Source of the DNA: an uncultured Lachnospiraceae bacterium | Lineage (GTDB): Bacteria; Bacillota_A; Clostridia; Lachnospirales; Lachnospiraceae | Length of the DNA stretch: 9,927 nt | Assembly: GCA_902795835.1 (NCBI GenBank) | Contig: CADBNA010000402.1 | Span: 1-9,927, forward strand | Reading direction: 5' to 3' | Shown here: one piece after another, positions 7,906 through 9,927 of the stretch | How positions within the stretch are numbered: the stretch's first letter is position 1 | How the letters are laid out: every line of letters begins with the position of its first letter | Notes under the pieces: generated by a model | What the model saw: the letters and a program-made list of their open reading frames with translations, nothing else | Told to the model about the DNA's origin: nothing | Database searches by the model: none | Translations under genes and position numbers: made by a program

Positions 7906-9171
7906 ATGGGTATGACAATGACGCAGAAGATCCTGGCGCACGCTGCCGGCCTGGAGAGTGTGGAAGCTGGCCAGCTGATTGAGGCGAAGCTGGATCTTGT
8001 GCTGGGTAATGATATCACGACGCCGGTGGCTATCCACGAGATGGAGAAATTCAGCCGGCAGCAGGTCTTTGACAGGGACAAGATTGCCCTGGTCATGGAT
8101 CATTTTATCCCGAATAAGGACATCAAATCGGCGGAGCACTGCAAAGAGGTGCGTGAGTTTTCCCGGAAGTATGACATCACCAATTATTTTGATGTCGGAC
8201 AGATGGGTATTGAGCACGCTCTTCTCCCGGAGAAGGGACTGGTGGTGGCCGGCGATGTGGTGATCGGCGCGGATTCGCACACCTGCACTTACGGCGCTCT
8301 CGGCGCTTTTTCCACCGGTGTGGGCAGCACGGATATGGCAGCCGGCATGGCGACCGGAAAAGCCTGGTTCAAGGTGCCCTCCGCAATCCGTGTGGTCCTG
8401 AAGGGAAAACCGAAAAAATGGGTGACCGGCAAGGATGTTATCCTGCACCTGATCGGCAGGATCGGTGTGGACGGCGCCCTGTACAAGTCGCTGGAGTTTG
8501 TCGGCGAGGGCGTCTCGGAGCTGTCCATGGATGACCGGCTGACCATTGCCAACATGGCCATTGAGGCGGGCGGCAAGAACGGGATCTTCCCGGTCGACGA
8601 CAAGACCGTCGCTTACATGAAGGAACACTCCAAAAAGAGCTGGACAGCCTGGGAGGCAGACACAGACGCCGTCTATGACAGCGAGGTCGAGATTGATCTG
8701 TCTGCCCTGGAATCCACGGTGTCTTTCCCGCATCTTCCGGAGAACACGAAGACCGTCGCAGAAGCGGGAGAGGTGCGCATTGACCAGAGCGTCATCGGTT
8801 CCTGCACGAACGGCCGCATCCAGGATATGCGCGAAGCCGCAGAGATCCTGAAAGGCCGGAAGGTTGCCGACGGTGTACGCTGCATTATCATACCCGCCAC
8901 ACAGGCGATCTACCTGCAGGCGCTGGAAGAGGGGCTGCTGAAGATCTTTATCGAAGCGGGCGCCGTGGTCAGCACACCGACCTGCGGACCGTGCCTGGGC
9001 GGCTATATGGGCATCCTGGCAGCGGGAGAGCGGTGCATCTCCACAACCAACCGGAACTTTGTGGGCCGCATGGGCCACACAGAGTCAGAGGTCTATCTGG
9101 CGAGCCCGGCCGTCGCGGCGGCCAGCGCTGTCACCGGAAAGATCAGCACACCCGCAGAGCTGGGACTGTAA
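7906..9171 (+). CDS. leuC: 3-isopropylmalate dehydratase, large subunit
   Basis: With LeuD it isomerises 2-isopropylmalate to 3-isopropylmalate in leucine synthesis, using a [4Fe-4S] cluster in the cytoplasm. 421 aa, which fits the shorter archaeal/clostridial-type subgroup of the aconitase superfamily rather than the ~466-aa E. coli type. Seen: [13 protein letters not shown] at the start, [25 protein letters not shown], and the cluster cysteines C300 (GSCTNGR), C360 and C363 (CGPCLGG), followed by [13 protein letters not shown]. leuD begins 16 bp after the stop, so the two subunits are translated from one message. Related enzymes of this length act on homoaconitate or citraconate; the ilvNC context favours leucine synthesis, perhaps with a citramalate role as well. 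Confidence 0.95.
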   Translation: MGMTMTQKILAHAAGLESVEAGQLIEAKLDLVLGNDITTPVAIHEMEKFSRQQVFDRDKIALVMDHFIPNKDIKSAEHCKEVREFSRKYDITNYFDVGQMGIEHALLPEKGLVVAGDVVIGADSHTCTYGALGAFSTGVGSTDMAAGMATGKAWFKVPSAIRVVLKGKPKKWVTGKDVILHLIGRIGVDGALYKSLEFVGEGVSELSMDDRLTIANMAIEAGGKNGIFPVDDKTVAYMKEHSKKSWTAWEADTDAVYDSEVEIDLSALESTVSFPHLPENTKTVAEAGEVRIDQSVIGSCTNGRIQDMREAAEILKGRKVADGVRCIIIPATQAIYLQALEEGLLKIFIEAGAVVSTPTCGPCLGGYMGILAAGERCISTTNRNFVGRMGHTESEVYLASPAVAAASAVTGKISTPAELGL

Positions 9172-9187
9172 GGAGGGTAAGAAGAGA

Positions 9188-9676
9188 ATGCAGGCACAGG
9201 GACATGTATTTAAATATGGGGATAACGTTGATACAGACGTCATTATTCCCGCCCGCTATCTGAATTCCTCCGATCCGGCCGAGCTGGCCACGCACTGCAT
9301 GGAGGATATAGACAAATCCTTTACCGGAAAAGTGCAGAAGGGAGACATCATCGTAGCCAGCAAGAATTTTGGCTGCGGCTCTTCCAGAGAACACGCCCCG
9401 ATTGCGATCAAGGCTTCCGGCGTCAGCTGCGTTATAGCAGAGACCTTTGCGAGGATTTTTTACCGCAATTCCATCAATATCGGCCTGCCGATCATCGAAT
9501 GCCCGGAGGCCGCTGCGGCAATTCAGGCGGGCGACGAGGTCAAGGTGGACTTTGACAGCGGCATGATCTATGACCTGACCCAGGGCACCCAGTACAGGGG
9601 ACAGGCTTTCCCGCCCTTTATGCAGAAGATCATTACCGCCGGCGGACTGGTCAGCTATATCAACGAAGAGGCCTGA
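9188..9676 (+). CDS. leuD: 3-isopropylmalate dehydratase, small subunit
   Basis: Small 'swivel' subunit that completes the LeuC active site. 162 aa, the usual length for partners of the ~420-aa LeuC type. Seen: [16 protein letters not shown] (11-26), the family's N-terminal signature; [12 protein letters not shown] (60-71), the substrate-recognition/swivel loop; and [17 protein letters not shown]. The ATG at 9188 is preceded by AAGGAGGG (9170-9177), which overlaps the leuC stop codon with a 10-nt spacer. The frame stays open upstream into leuC, but that part is out-of-frame leuC sequence. A hairpin follows 22 bp after the stop. Confidence 0.95.
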   Translation: MQAQGHVFKYGDNVDTDVIIPARYLNSSDPAELATHCMEDIDKSFTGKVQKGDIIVASKNFGCGSSREHAPIAIKASGVSCVIAETFARIFYRNSINIGLPIIECPEAAAAIQAGDEVKVDFDSGMIYDLTQGTQYRGQAFPPFMQKIITAGGLVSYINEEA

Positions 9677-9698
9677 AAAATACAAAAAATTCAAAAAA

Positions 9699-9735
9699 AA
9701 TGCCGTCCGGAACTTTACTTTTTCCGGACGGCATT
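9699..9735. terminator. 14-bp perfect hairpin after leuD
   Basis: Bases 9699-9712 and 9722-9735 are exact reverse complements, with a 9-nt loop. The 5' side is preceded by an A8 run (9693-9700), while the 3' side runs into ttgtataatc with little U-tract. It should therefore terminate poorly in the leuD direction but well for transcription arriving on the - strand. It may still end or stabilise the leuD message. Confidence 0.65.
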
Positions 9736-9742
9736 GTATAAT
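9714..9742 (+). promoter_or_regulatory. Promoter of tRNA-Pro
   Basis: -35 tttact (9714-9719, 4/6) and a perfect -10 TATAAT (9737-9742) with 17-nt spacing. The predicted start near 9749 is a few bases before the tRNA. The -35 lies in the loop and the spacer in the right arm of the preceding hairpin. Confidence 0.7.
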
Positions 9743-9754
9743 CATATGCGTTGT

Positions 9755-9829
9755 CGGGGTATGGCTCAGTTTGGCTAGAGCGCACGGCTGGGGGCCGTGA
9801 GGTCGCAAGTTCGAATCTTGTTACCCCGA
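9755..9829 (+). tRNA. tRNA-Pro (anticodon GGG)
   Basis: 75 nt to the discriminator A. Acceptor CGGGGTA pairs with TACCCCG (7/7). D-stem GGCTC/GAGC region with loop AGTTTGGCTA. Anticodon stem CACGG/CCGTG with loop CTGGGGG gives anticodon GGG. Variable region AGGTC. T-stem GCAAG/CTTGT (one G-T pair) with loop TTCGAAT. C1-G72 fits proline tRNAs. CCA is not encoded (A73 is followed by ctttt), so it is added after transcription. It reads proline codons CCC and CCU. Confidence 0.96.
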
Positions 9830-9838
9830 CTTTTTATG

Positions 9839-9890
9839 CCCGCATAAATACTGGAAATGATAACAAAGCCAGTGTTTATGCGGGTTTTCT
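9839..9890 (+). terminator. Intrinsic terminator of tRNA-Pro
   Basis: A 16-bp stem (9839-9854 with 9869-9884, one G-U wobble) with a 14-nt loop, followed by ttttct. It begins 9 nt after the tRNA discriminator base, so the transcript carries only this short trailer. Confidence 0.9.
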
Positions 9891-9927
9891 CATGCCCGTG
9901 TCTGGGACTTATATGCAATTCAAAACA

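Noticed and set aside
7795..9078. 427-codon open frame antisense to leuC
   Set aside because: leuC is unmistakable on the + strand with all cluster cysteines; the antisense frame is low-complexity His/Arg-rich shadow sequence running into the palindrome.
9753..9830. tRNA limits shifted 2 nt upstream (GTCGGGG/CCCCGAC acceptor)
   Set aside because: It would put four bases before the D-stem instead of two. CGGGGTA/TACCCCG gives a standard cloverleaf with C1-G72 as expected for proline; the extra GT/AC pair merely extends the precursor stem.
9891..9927. Possible attachment site or new gene after the tRNA terminator
   Set aside because: Only 37 bases remain; no direct repeat of the tRNA 3' end, no integrase, and no coding signal are visible.

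Overview
The window looks like a chromosomal housekeeping segment of a fairly GC-rich Clostridia member, most likely Lachnospiraceae. This rests on protein style (DUF815 ATPase, a Ppx/GppA-HD fusion next to PPK1, a short class I KARI, LeuC/LeuD of the ~420 + ~160 aa type), strong GGAGG-type ribosome binding sites, and a tRNA gene without encoded CCA. The genus is not determined. All recognised genes are on the + strand. There is no phage, CRISPR, toxin-antitoxin or defence locus.

Left part (1-6007): the 3' part of a DUF815 AAA+ ATPase gene, folC (folate polyglutamylation), a 168-bp gap almost filled by a REP-like perfect palindrome, then a polyphosphate pair. The pair is a Ppx/GppA-type phosphatase with a C-terminal HD domain and ppk1, 14 bp apart and probably cotranscribed. 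The phosphatase has altered residues in both phosphate-binding motifs, so its activity is open to question.

Middle and right part (6008-9676): a branched-chain amino acid block, ilvN - ilvC - leuC - leuD. A promoter with a perfect TATAAT lies before ilvN, and a CodY-box-like sequence overlaps its -10/start region. No T-box leader is present. ilvN and ilvC supply the small subunit of acetolactate synthase and the reductoisomerase (valine/isoleucine/leucine). leuC and leuD form isopropylmalate isomerase (leucine branch). ilvB, ilvD, leuA and leuB are not in the window. A second, imperfect 136-nt palindrome fills most of the ilvC-leuC gap.

Right end (9677-9927): a 14-bp hairpin after leuD whose loop and right arm hold the promoter of a tRNA-Pro(GGG) gene, then that tRNA and a strong intrinsic terminator. 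The last ~37 bases show nothing recognisable.

No clearly new multi-gene system was found. The most interesting signals are the two intergenic palindromes, the KARI cofactor loop suggesting NADH use, the altered Ppx motifs, the possible CodY box, and a dnaX-like slippery run inside ppk1.
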